Below are positions 36,001 through 48,800 of a stretch of 64,000 nt of DNA, one piece after another. The translations under genes were made by a program, and so were the position numbers. The notes below the pieces were generated by a model that saw only the letters and a list, made by a program, of their open reading frames with translations, was not told the DNA's origin and searched no databases. The first letter of the stretch is position 1, and each line of letters starts with the position of its first letter. Source of the stretch: Cheiracanthium punctorium (taxonomy: Eukaryota; Arthropoda; Arachnida; Araneae; Cheiracanthiidae); the NCBI GenBank assembly GCA_038373885.1, contig JAWZYV010016058.1, positions 1,922,001-1,986,000 on the forward strand, read 5' to 3'.

Positions 36001-39000
36001 TAAGAAAGGTACAAGTTTAAACTTGGTGCAATATTTAAAGAGAATAAGGATTGTTTTAAAGATTTTGAAATGAAAATTTAAGGTTATTTAAATGCATATT
36101 ATGCATTTTTAATTAAAATTTATGTTTCTAATATTGCTTTATATATTTAGATTTTATGTGTACAAAAAATGTTTTTGGAGTTTTAATTACTAATGTAGCT
36201 TGCCAAAACTTGGCATCTCTGGAAAGGAAGAAAGAAAAAGAAATGTTTCTTTCTCCCTTTTTGAGTAAAAGAAAAACAAATAAAATATATATAGTTTAAA
36301 CCTTTCTATTTTCCCGATAACTGAAAATCACATTTTAATGCTGCTGATCACTTGTGATTATGAATTTTGTATATATAACATTTTTTCATTTATATTTTGT
36401 AGATTGGATATGTTTTAAGCCTTTACTGTTCAAAAACTTGTTGAAAGCTCATGTATATTTGGGGGAGCTTTACTTTAAAATTGGTGACCCACGTTTATCA
36501 AGGTGTTATTTGCAAGAAGCTTTAAAGCTTGCTGAATCTAAAATTTTAACTTACTGGTAAGTATTTTTTCAGTTTATCTTAAATTTAAGATGGTTTTTTT
36601 TTCTTAAGAATATGCATTAAAAAAATCTAGAAAATTTTAGATTAAAAACATATTTTTTACCTAAAAGAATTAATTATCTAAACCAATGATGGACAATTAC
36701 TTTTAGGAGTGAGTGAAATTTTATTTTTCAGTTGTGAAAGGGTATTTCTGAACTTTTAGAAAATCTGTTTGTACAATTACACGCACAATAATGCATGAGC
36801 AAATTTTTCAATTAAAAAATTTCTAATTTGCTAAGCACTATCTATAAAACTCCTGCACTTGGTGCCATACACACACAGTGTTCAAATTGCTTCACTTTCA
36901 CCCACAGCCAACCAATGGGGTGAGCACTCTATATCTTCCATCTTGTTTCTAGAACTATAAAAAGAATATGCCGGTGCTATAGTAATGAAAGTGCTACTTT
37001 CATTACCTATAGCATTGGCCTCTTTAAGCACTCAATTCTGAGTGTTTGAGTGCTTCATGGGGGGGGGGGGGCTTGGTCAGTATATTTTTTCAAAGGACTC
37101 TAACTTGTATTCATGTTACATCTGGAGAAAAATGACCAAAACTCCAGACCATTAGATTAACAGCCACCTGGTAGACTTGAACACTGGATCTTTACATTTC
37201 AACATTTTACCATGTTCAGTGTTTCATCCACTTGGACATAGTGGGGCCTCTAATTCTGAGAACTGATGTAAATGCTCATCTATCAGTCTATTTTTATAAA
37301 ATTCTTCCTGATTCAAAGTAGAAAACACTTGCTCACATATAGAAGATGAAGCAAAGCACTACTCTTCTGGGTGTGGGTTATTAAATTTGGGAAACTTGCC
37401 TTAATGTTATGTAGATGTATAAACAAAATACCCAATCATAGTCTTTGATTTTGTGTGAAGTCTATTTATATTCAATTAACTTTATTCTACTGGCTGATTT
37501 CAAAGAAACATCTAACTCACTCTGCTGGGTTGAGTTGCAGCGAAGCAACACAACTGTAACTAAAGGAAACTTTGAAATGTGTTTTTTGTAAGGGGGTATT
37601 TGTTTACTCAGACAGAAGGCTTATTAAGAAGAAGTTTAAACAGAAAATCGGCTAATATGCTTTGATAAATCATCACTAGCTTTTAAATGTTCTATTTGAA
37701 CATTGATATAGAATAAAGGCTTGAGAAACAAATATGTTAAATCAACAGTTATTCATCAACAAAGAAACAGCAAAATTTGTTATGATGATATATAGTAATT
37801 TAAAGAAGTACTTTAATTATATAGATTTGAATTATTCTCTAAAAATGATAACAACAAGGCACATCAAATTCCAATTTGAATCTTTAGTTTATAATAAAAA
37901 GTACTTGAAAAATTCATCATATTCTAAAAATGTGGTATGATGGTCAATCAAATCAGACTTGTTAAAAGTTTTAAGTTACAATACCTAAACTTTCTGGTAT
38001 TTCTCCATGAAGATGAAAAATTTACAACTTAATATTTTTCTTCTTTTTTAGGTCTTCTAAGATACTACTTATTTTAAGTCACATAGATCTCATGTGTGAT
38101 ATGTATAAGGATTGCCGTGTGAAAATTAGTGGCTTAAAATATATTACAGATGAAGATTCAAAAGGCGACAGTCTTAAAATTATGAATAATTTACATGCAA
38201 AACATTTTGATTCGCATTCTAATGAATCTTTTTCACCTGATAGTTTAGTATTACCCCATATTCCTAATATTGCATTGCCCAGATATATAAAACAAACATT
38301 CATAGATAAAATAGATGTAATGTCTTCACCTCTTTCTAAAAAACAACATAAAAAATGTTTGAAGGATTTTATTCAGTACAATTTTGATAGTGAGAATTTC
38401 TCAATGAATTTGCTACAACTGGAAATTTCTCTGTTGTCATACTTATTATCTCAGTCTGAGCCCAGTCCAAAGCAATCAGAGGACATTTTACAAGAATTAC
38501 TAAACTGTTATAATCATCTCAAAAATGTAAACTATTCATGTAACATTTTACCATTATTAAATTTGAATGATGAACATGAATTAAATGTAAGATTGCACTC
38601 AAAGCCTGAGGTTTTGCTGTATACTTCCATTCAACTTCAGAAACTAGAGTTTTACTGCTCCAAAAAAGATGCTTTGAGTGCCAAAGAAACATTACAGAAA
38701 GCTTTTAGTTTTCTAGAAAAAACTTCAAAATTCTCTCACCAACTTTATCCCGATATTTATGCATCATTAAAGTATCATGATATTAGAGTTACCTTGTGTG
38801 ATTTTTATAAAATTCCTCCTAATTCTTCTGTTCCTTACTTTGTTTGTCCATCTATTAGGACTAACATACATTTAAAGAAAAAAACTAAATCAGAAAATTC
38901 TGTTTCAAATATCTTACCCAACACTCCTGTTGGTAAAAATTTTCCAAAAATAGTAATTTCTGAGTGTAATGTTGAATGTCAAGCACCACTGAAAAAAAAT

Positions 39001-39806
39001 TTGCTGAATTCAAATATCAAAAGAGATCTTCAATCTGAACTGTCAACTCCAAGTTCACCATATGTAGTTTTTAGTAGCAGTGATGAAGAAGAAAATTTTG
39101 AAAGTCCTTTTAATTCTCTATCAAGAGCTTCTAAAACAAGGTCAGGGCCTAAAAAAGCTGTTAAAGAAGATTTTAAACCAAAAGCAGATAAAAATATAGA
39201 TGTTCGGTATAGGTTTTTTACATCAAAAAACAATGCATTAAAAGTAAAAACAGCATCTGATGTCTGGAATTTGAGTCTTGCAAATACTCCAAAGTCAGGG
39301 AAGGAGAATAGGAAATTGAGACCGACAAGAACTCTTTCAAAGCCTTCAGTGGTTTCAAAAAAGAAAACACGTTCTGTTACCTCGAAGTCGAAAACCAAAT
39401 CAACAAAAAGAAAAGGTGACAACTCCACTATTTTTGAAAACTCAAATTCAAGTAAATTAAATGAACTTTCAAAAGAAAATGATTTATGTGCATCCTCAGA
39501 TCGAGATTTGTCAATAGAATGTTCTAGAGGTTCACCACAAGAAAAAATTTCTGGAAGTACCAAATTTTCCTACAATTTAACCAATAACTCATTGAAACCT
39601 GCATTTTATGTGGATGAGTGTTCAGATAGTGTATTTTTTTCACCTGCAAAAAATATTGAGAAATTAAAGATTTCAAGTCTTGAAGATTTGTGTAAAGAGT
39701 TGTCTTCTTTAAACATAACAAAGTCTAAAATCTCTCACATGGCTGCTGGTAAGTCATTTTTATTTATTTCTTGTTTCATATCTCCCTCTTTTTACTCTAA
39801 AATTAC

Positions 39807-39856
<50 letters not shown>

Positions 39857-42800
39857 ACGCATACAATATATATACACATTTATTTTAATTATGGTTTTAC
39901 AGTGAAATGCAGAGTTAAAAATTGAACTAGAATATACTAAATTTCTCTGTTATAATATTAGTGAACTTACAACATTTTAATCTACTATCCTCTTTAGTTG
40001 TAGTAGACAACTTTGCATTAGTATAAAATATTCAATTTTTGGAAAGGAAAAGGTGGAATAAGTAAATGACTTATAAAATTTCATCATCCATATTGCTTTG
40101 GCTCCAACTTGTGCTGAATAAAGATTTTGGGTATACATATAGAGTAAAATCTTTTCTGAATTAAGAGAAATAATTTTTCTAGTATTATGATTTTAGAAAG
40201 AGGAAAAGAGAGGGAAAAAAAAAGTGATCAAAATAAGCTTTGTTGCAGCATATTTTAGTCAAAATTCAACTATCCCTTTTGAAGTTTAATACTTTTAAAC
40301 ATTTGGCATGTGAAATTTAATAACTAATTTTACTTTATCACTTATTAGCACCCCCCCCATACATATTTAACAAAAAAAAAAAAAAAAATGCAAGCACTTT
40401 TACTCTTTAAAGATTTGTCAAAACAAAAAATTGGTTATTTTTGATATTTTGTAATTTTAAAATTAAAAGTGTCAATACAATACAAATTGTTTTCTTCCTT
40501 TAAACCTTAAATGTTTTATTTATACTTCTTTTAATTTAACCTTTTTGTGGGCATTTGAAAATGATCAGAAACTGTTGTTTGTATGTCTATATACTGTTAA
40601 ATTTGCCTTATCTAGGGGACAGCAAAGGAAATAAATTTTAATTATGTTAAAATATAATTAGAAAGTTTTAAAATGCACATGAGTAGTAAAATGCATAAAA
40701 TTTACCAAAACTTTGTATACTTGTTTAGTTATCTGATTATTCAGAACAGAAAATTAAAAGTACCTTATTCTTAAGTGTAATTTAATGCTCAGAAGCCATT
40801 TACTGATAAAAATGTTCATAATTTCCTTAAGCTTTTATTAGTTGTAATATTCACTAATTTTAAAAGAAGTTTATGCAAGTAAATTAAAGGAATCACTTTT
40901 TTTCCTTGCTTTTTGGTTTTCCTGAAGAAATCAAAATTGATTTATGAAAGGTTGTTATTTTTGATTGCAGATTCAAGCGTTTTTTTTTTTTTTATAGATG
41001 CTATATTTCATATCATAATTGAATGAAGTATCATTAAAAGAACCTTTCATTTTTCGCACATACAAATAAGATCGCAAAATTGTTATTTTTCTGTAAGCTA
41101 TCCATGTGCTTAAGATTTAAAAATTTTTATAGCAGCAATAAAATGACTTTATATGAATTAATTTTCCATATTCTAAATTTAAAATTATCAAATTAAAATC
41201 CATTTGGTCAAATTAAAATCAAATGGATTTTAGTATGGTAATTTTAAATTTAGACTTTTATATCAGCTTCTATATTTAGTATAAAAAATTATAATTAATC
41301 AATATTAAAGAAATTTTCATAATTTCCTTACCTATAATGTAATAGGTATGTAATATTATTATTTTCATATATCTATGTACATGAGCCTACCTCTTGTTTA
41401 AAGGCATGTGTCTTCAATGCTTAGTAAAAATTCAAAGTTATAACAGTGGGCTTTAATTTATTATGTACCAAACATATATAATATTCTTAACTTTATTTTC
41501 AAATGTTTAGCAACTGAAACATTTGAAAAAGATCTAATTGCATACTTAAATTTTTAATGCTCAGTTTAAAAAAATAAATAAATTGAAAATTTATTTAATA
41601 TATGGAATGAGAGAGCGATGTTCAATTAAAATTTAAGCTAAAACCGGTTTTAAAATGTTTATTGAAAGAATACAGCATTTGTCTTAAAAAATATTGTGTT
41701 CAGCACTTGGGTTACTAAAAAAAAAAATTCTTGATGCCCTGTCCCTAATCAACGTATATGTTACTTGACATAATGCATTACATTAATTTTTCCTGGTTTA
41801 TAAGATGCCTTTCATTAATTACATAAGGCCAATTTTGGTCATTTTTGAGCCCCCCCCCCCCCTATTCCCCATGTAAGAGCATGTAAGATTTCTCGGACTC
41901 CCCCTTCCCCTTCTTACATAAGATTTTATCTGGTTTTAGAAAAGGATCTATTGCACTAAAACTCATAATTTGACTCAAAATGTATAAAAATAGACACAAT
42001 AAAGATTTTGAAAACGTAAAATGCAATAAAATTTTTCGAAATAAAAATATGTATAAATAAAATTGTTCTTTAAAAAAGAAACACTAATCTCAGAGTTGTT
42101 TTCCCCATGCTTAGCTCTCAAATATCCATCACTCTATATTAGAAATTGCACATTTTGACATAAAATATTATGTAAGAATGACTTTACCCCCCACCCCTAC
42201 TCCAGGATAAGGGCATGTAACGATTTTGAGATAACCCCCCCTCCCCCTCGGGACTTTTGTGTAATTAATGAATGACCTCTAATATTTTAAATCATTTGCC
42301 AGTTTCTGTTTATGTATCACATCAAACTTTATTTATACATTTCCTGTAAATGGTAGGAATTATGGAGTTTCCATACAATATTTTGTTCTCAAAAATATAC
42401 TGTACTTAAATTGAGCCCTGAATTTATACTCATTCCTTCTCAGTTGTAAAATAATTTTTTAATGCTTTTATTTGTTCCATAACTTTTTTCTAGGAAATCT
42501 AGAAGAAATTATTAGCGAACTTTATGAATTACGCTTGCTCATTCAAAACAGCATGCCTTATCCTCTTTATGGTGACATATGTAAATTATTAGGTGTTTTA
42601 TTGTTATTGAAAGTGAGCTATTTTACTTTTTTATAATGTTTTATCTTTAGTTTATCTGAAAAATATATGAAATTAGTTGTAATATTTATCTCTCTTTGTA
42701 GCTTTGATGAATTGAAATATTTGAGGGTTTTAACCATAATTGTTATCCAGAACATTTTTTTTACTGACAACCTTAATAGGAGTTTGATTATGTATTTTAT

Positions 42801-45800
42801 AAATTTTACAGATTAATGTAATAATTTATTTGAAAATTTTTATTTAACAGATTTTTTTAATGTACTTCCAACTACTTTTTATTGGTAGTAGTATTATCTG
42901 GCAGACATTAGTTATAGAAAAAATGTGTAATAAAAATACAAGAGGTAGTTTTCAGGGGCATTCATATCATAAAATAGTGTATTTTAACTAGTAAATGGGT
43001 TTCTATGTAAGGGGTCAAGCCTCTTCTCATATATGTAAACATGGTGAACTTTATTATAGCACACTAAATATTTTTGGATTATTTAATGCTAAAATGTTTG
43101 AAAGGCTGGGATGAATCGCTTCCTCCCCTAAAAAAAATTTGGATTGTCAAAAATAATAATTAAATCTCATTGTGAGTTAGAAATTCTACCAGTTTCACCC
43201 CCCCCCCCCCTTCCCTCGAAATCATTTTCCTGTGGCTATTTGCAATCCAGTCATTTCTCTGAGTGACCTTTCTCTTATAAAGGTTATGCACCCCTACCTT
43301 AAAAGCTTATTTATTATTAACTAGTTGGCTCTTAAGTCAGAAGCTGATATATTTTACAGACTTAACCACCTTACAAGTTTGATGGCGAGACAGTTAAACT
43401 ATAATTTATTTACATTATAGTATATTCCAGACCACTCCACCAGGTATTCCAGGTAAGTTAAGGAAATAAACCTGTAAACCTTTATTTTTAATAGTAACTT
43501 TACAAGCATTAAATTCTATTTTAAAAATCAAAAGTTTAAGTAGAAAGTAAACAAAATACTCAAGCCTTGCTGATATTACTTTTCAGGTGATCTTTAATTT
43601 TGTTGGGTAACACAAAGCCAGGGAAAAAATATTGAGAAAAATGAACATTAAATATTTAATAATTTTAAAACCTATTTTAAGCAACTAAAACATACTTCAA
43701 GAAAATTTATTTATGTTGATCCAACAGAGGTATAAGGCCTGCAAGAAAGGCATAAAGGAGATGGCAATAGCCTAATGGAAAATTTCAAAGCCCTATTTAA
43801 GATAATCATTCCATTTTGCAGCAATTTGTAAACTTATTAAACAAAACCAGGGAAAGGATCAATTATTAGATATGACTATGAATGATTAGGTGAATGAAAT
43901 AACATGACTAGAAGCAGGTTGAACTCTGAGATGACTATACAGTTAGCTCTCGCCCCAGTACTCTGCTTGTGTGCATGGGATCTTTCCCATGTGCAGGTAG
44001 CTCACATGCTACGATGGCACTTCCTTCTTGATGTTCCACTGATTGGAAAAATAATGAACAGATAAATGATAAGGGGATTCTCACACAGAATCATCTTAGA
44101 ACATTTCCTCCTTTGATGATGGTCCAGGGTGTCATTTCTCCTCAAGGCAGCTGAAAAGCTAAGTCCTCTGCCCCACTTTGAGGATGAATGTTAAGGGGTT
44201 CTTGTGATTGGGTAATCGAGTTGAAACCACTTCAATTGTTGCCAGAGTAGTCATTAACTAGCAACTGAGTAAGAAAAGTTCTAAACTAATCACCAAGTCC
44301 TGAAGAGAAAGAGAAAAAAATTAACCATGCTAATTCCAAATAAATAAATAAATAAAACATTGGCTATTATAACTCATACTCTCCAGCATTCAAACTTTAA
44401 TTTTTTTTTAAGTAGCTGACATACAGTAAACAACAGCATTATACAATTGGAAAAATCTCAGTTGTAATGCAAGAAGAAAACAAATTCAGAAATTAGATGT
44501 AATTGCTTGTACTCATGAAGTTTCTATTTTTAGAATTCTGTGGATAACCTGAGAAATTTAGCTTTGTGATCATCAGGCATTAGAGTTTGGAATATCTAAT
44601 ATTAAAGGAACAAGTAAAAACAGTTCAGATAAAAACCAGAAAAAGAGAAATTGTGCAGCATAAATTTTTATACAATAATTTTGGGGGATTTTGAGGAAAA
44701 TCTCTCAGGTTTGCCCTGAAATATTGATCCTGCTATATACATATTTTGTGTTTAACCTAAAATGCAATTTAAAAAAATTAAATTTACTGATTATATTTAA
44801 AATTCTTTTGAACTCTTGCAATAATTCCACATCAATTTACGTTAATGTTCTTTCCCTTAAAATGTATACATTTGGCTATAAAATTATGATAAAAATTTTA
44901 TGATATTTTATTTATTTCAGCGTGATGGTTCTTGGAATGATGAAAAAGTACTTCAAAGCAGTTTTTTTCTTAGTGAAGCATTCTCTATGACACTGCAAAG
45001 TGCGTTTTTGGGAAACTTAACTTATTATAAGGAGTCTGAAAATTTAAGAGAAAGAGAACTCACAATTGAGATTCTGAAAAGGTGTGAGCTCCTTCAGTCT
45101 GTTGAAAATCGAATGAAATCCTTTCTACAGCTGTTGCCAGAAAGTAAGCTCTCCCCCCCCCCCCCCCATTAAAAATTATGTTTTGTGTTACATATACATT
45201 GAAACTTCTCTAAATAGACCACACTCTGGACCATAAAAAATCGGTCTTCCAAAGAGTTATGCTCTTGATAGAGTAAGAGTAAGTGCTTTTTTAGCAACTA
45301 GAAAAGTAACAATTTGTCTTATAGCAAAGCATCAAATTTGAAATAAAGTTGGAACCTCAACAAATTCTTTATTTCCTTGTGAAGAAACACCTGCATGGAT
45401 AATTCCAAAAAAGAGTACAGTAGCCTTTTTTCCTATCAGATAGAATGAGAGAAGAATTAAATAGAAGAGAGAAGAAAAATTCAATCTTATCCACTGACTA
45501 AAAACAGTGGTCCTTTAATGAAGAGAAAATTAACACTGTGATTATAGCCAGAAGTTACAGACTAGAAATAAACAATCTTCATTAAAGGTGGTATTTTAGA
45601 GAAATTTCATTGTATATTTATGCATAAGTACAATGCATCATTTACTTGTATTTATGTCATTCTAACCCCATCCCTCCCAGGATGGCAGGTTCTAGCCCTG
45701 GTGCCATTTTCAAGAAATGTAATTAAAATTCTAAGACAATAGCAATCACTGTTAGTAAAACTCACACAAAAATGAATTAATGCACAAGCAAAAAATTACA

Positions 45801-48800
45801 ACAGTTAATATTAAAAATCTAGTGGAAAAAAAAAAAATCTAGTTTCCAATTCATCTATCTTGGGATTTTCTCTGCCCTTTGAACAGTGGTATTAAACTCA
45901 TCCTTGTTTTTGTCAACCTAGGTAAAGGGAAAGTCTGTTTTAATAAAAATTTCTTCACCTTTATAGAAAGCATGTGAGCATAAAGAATCTAGTTTCCAAG
46001 GAAACCCCTAATTACTGAAGTAGATGAGACATTTTCTCACTGGCACTTCCCTCAGTAGTTTACTTACCAGCAGAGAAAGGAAACCAGTGAGGGCACAATT
46101 CCTAACTATAATACAGGGTGTCGACAGATCAGGGAAATCATGGAAAAATCAGGGTACTTTATCAATCTGGAAAAATCATGGAAATATGAGGGAATTTTGC
46201 AAAAAAATTTATAAATCAGGGAACTTTCGTTTTTGCCTAGTGAACTAGATCATTTTTAATTGTCAATCTGATGCGCGGCTCCGTTATGGATCACACGATA
46301 CTCAACTGATGCACAGATACAGAGATTTTACGAATCCGAAATCAGAATACAGATCATAAGAGAACATAGAAATATGAATCCGAGACTCAAGTGATGTAAG
46401 CTCTATCACTATACGAATCCAAAAAAGTGCATGTATTCGGACTCGTTCTAAGATGTGGATCATACAAGAAACCGGATGTGCGAATCATATCGGCATGTGA
46501 ATCAATTTCGCATGTGAATTGCTTCCTGAATAAAGTCATAGGTAAAATGAATGGTAAAAGATGATTTAGTCTTCTACTGCGCCATTGTGTTTTTTAAAGT
46601 GATGGGACATTTGAGTGATGCCAGCTAAGCTCCCACGTAAGACTATTTTTTTTTATAGATAAAGCTTTTTTACATATTTTTTAAAATTTGAAACGATACA
46701 TTGATTGAAATAAAATAAGTTGACTAGGTGGCCATTTTATTTTGATCAGTCATCCTTACGCTTAAAATTGAATACTATCTTTATAAAACGAGGAAACTTT
46801 CTGCTATATATTGTCTTTTAGTGTTCAACTAAATTTTATATTTGGATTTCTGAAACTGAACTACAATTTTATTAATATTAAGCATTTTTGTGGTTTTCTA
46901 TTATTTATTTCCCTATATGAAGCATTCACCTGTTGGTGCATGATACGCAATGGTGATTTCCATGAAAGATTATGGTATGTATGTAATTAGTTCTGGAAAT
47001 TTGATAAAGATAGTCAGGGAAATCAGGGAACTTTTTTTCTCAGTTTCTGTAGCCACCCTGTAATATAGGGCAGAGGTACAATGGTTCACAACAAGAAGGA
47101 AACAAGCTCAGATTAAATAATTAAAAACATTAAAAGCCTTAAAACTTCCATAAAATTCTAAAAACATGCACCATTTGAGCACTTTCGACAGTTCAGCCCA
47201 CTGTTATCCTCAGAACTGAGCCCGTCTGGCTCGTTCACCGCTTCTTCATCAAGGCTTGCCATGATTGCTCTATTTGCGCATGCGCCATGTCATTGGCAGC
47301 TCCCTCTTGTGTCATTATTTCCAAAGCTTCCCTTCTTAAGCCATAACTGTGATTATTGTAATTAGCTATTTTCTTGACATTTATGAAATCTATATCTATA
47401 TTTTCTTTTAAGGCTAGGCGGGAAAGGGCGGTACTTTGTCTATTGTATTTTATATCGTTTATGTGTTCTTTAATTCTATCTTTAATTTTTCTTTTTGTAA
47501 CACCAATGTAGTATCCGGGAAGGTTGGAATCTCTATAAGTGAAATTTATTTTGTAAATGCCTGCAGTTTCTAGAGGGTTTATTTTGTCTTTATCTGACTG
47601 GATTCTTTTAAATATATTGCTATTGGGTTTAATAGGGATACGAAGGTTCATTTTACGGGCACAGTTTGATATTTTTACAGCGAGACCGCAGCAGTAGGGA
47701 ATCGGATAGGTAAAGGTGGATTTTTCTTTCTGTGCGTCGTTGATGATGTTGAGTTTCTTTCTTCTATTTCTGATTAGGCGGGGAATAATATTGCTGGGAT
47801 AATTAGCTTCGCGTGCAAGTTTCTGTATAAATTGTATTTCATCCTTCAGTAATTTCTGGTTGGAGCATATTTCTAGGGCTCTATTGACATGTGAACGTAG
47901 GATTGATATTTTGTAGTTATAGGTAGTTTTTGAGGAGTAATTGACAATTTTATTATTATTGGTGGGTTTTCGAAAACCCACCAATAATAATAAAATTGTC
48001 AAATAATAATGATAACATGATAAAATACCTATTACTGATGACATGATAAAATACCTATTACTGATGACATGATAAAATACCTATTACTGCAGGCATTTAC
48101 AAAATTTCACTTATAGAGATTCCAACCTTCCCGGATACTACATTGGTGTTACAAAAAGAAAAATTAAAGATAGATTAAAAGAACACATAAACGATATAAA
48201 ATACAATAGACAAAGTACCGCCCTTTCCCGCCTAGCCTTAAAAGAAATATAGATATAGATTTCATAAATGTCAAGAAAATAGCTAATTACAATAATCACA
48301 GTTATGGCTTAAGAAGGGAAGCTTTGGAAATAATGACACAAGAGGGAGCTGTCAACGACATGGCGCATGCGCAAATAGAGCAATCATGGCAAGCCTTGAT
48401 GAAGAAGCGGTGAACGAGCCAGACGGGCTCAGTTCTGAGGATGACAGTGGGCTGAACTGTCAAAAGCGCTCAAATGATGCATGTTTTTAGAATTTTATGG
48501 AAGTTTTAAGGCTTTTAATGTTTTTAATTATTTAACTAAGGTATTTCCGTGTTTGAATTTTAACTAAATAAGTTCATTAGTTTGAAAAAATCCAACCTTC
48601 TGCAACTTCTTTAGTAACTCTTTACCACTAGTGGCCAGGTATATAGCATAAAGAGAGTATCGCATAGACTGGGCTTTTGTCAGAAAAGTAAGGATATTCT
48701 TAGAGAATAAATTTGAAAAAAAAATAAAAATTATTAACTTACACTAAATAATTTTTGTTATTTAAAACACTTGATGAGAAGCACTTCATTTACTTCATCT

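Larger units (their letters stand above)
39749..42493 (+). other. Intron 14
   Basis: Phase-1 intron with a TA microsatellite directly after the donor and a MITE-like foldback near its 3' end. From about 39860 to 41800 it is plain AT-rich sequence, including a short inverted repeat around ATCCATTTGGTCAAATTAAA (about 41165-41270). Confidence 0.6.
47104..48002 (-). mobile_element. Penelope-like element, 5'-truncated, minus copy
   Basis: Read on the minus strand this is the 3' part of a Penelope-like retroelement: the end of the reverse transcriptase, a GIY-YIG endonuclease, a stop and a short 3' tail. It is truncated at a perfect 62-bp palindrome (47941-48002), beyond which a partial inverted copy follows on the + strand. 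Confidence 0.8.

Noticed and set aside
39030..39563. 177-codon minus-strand frame inside separase exon 14
   Set aside because: It mirrors the Ser/Lys-rich sense codons, giving a Phe/Leu-rich antisense peptide. A shadow of the real exon.
39749..39888. Continuation of exon 14 through the TA microsatellite (Tyr-Ile repeats)
   Set aside because: A strong GTAAGT donor at 39749 and the in-phase exon 15 show this is intron.
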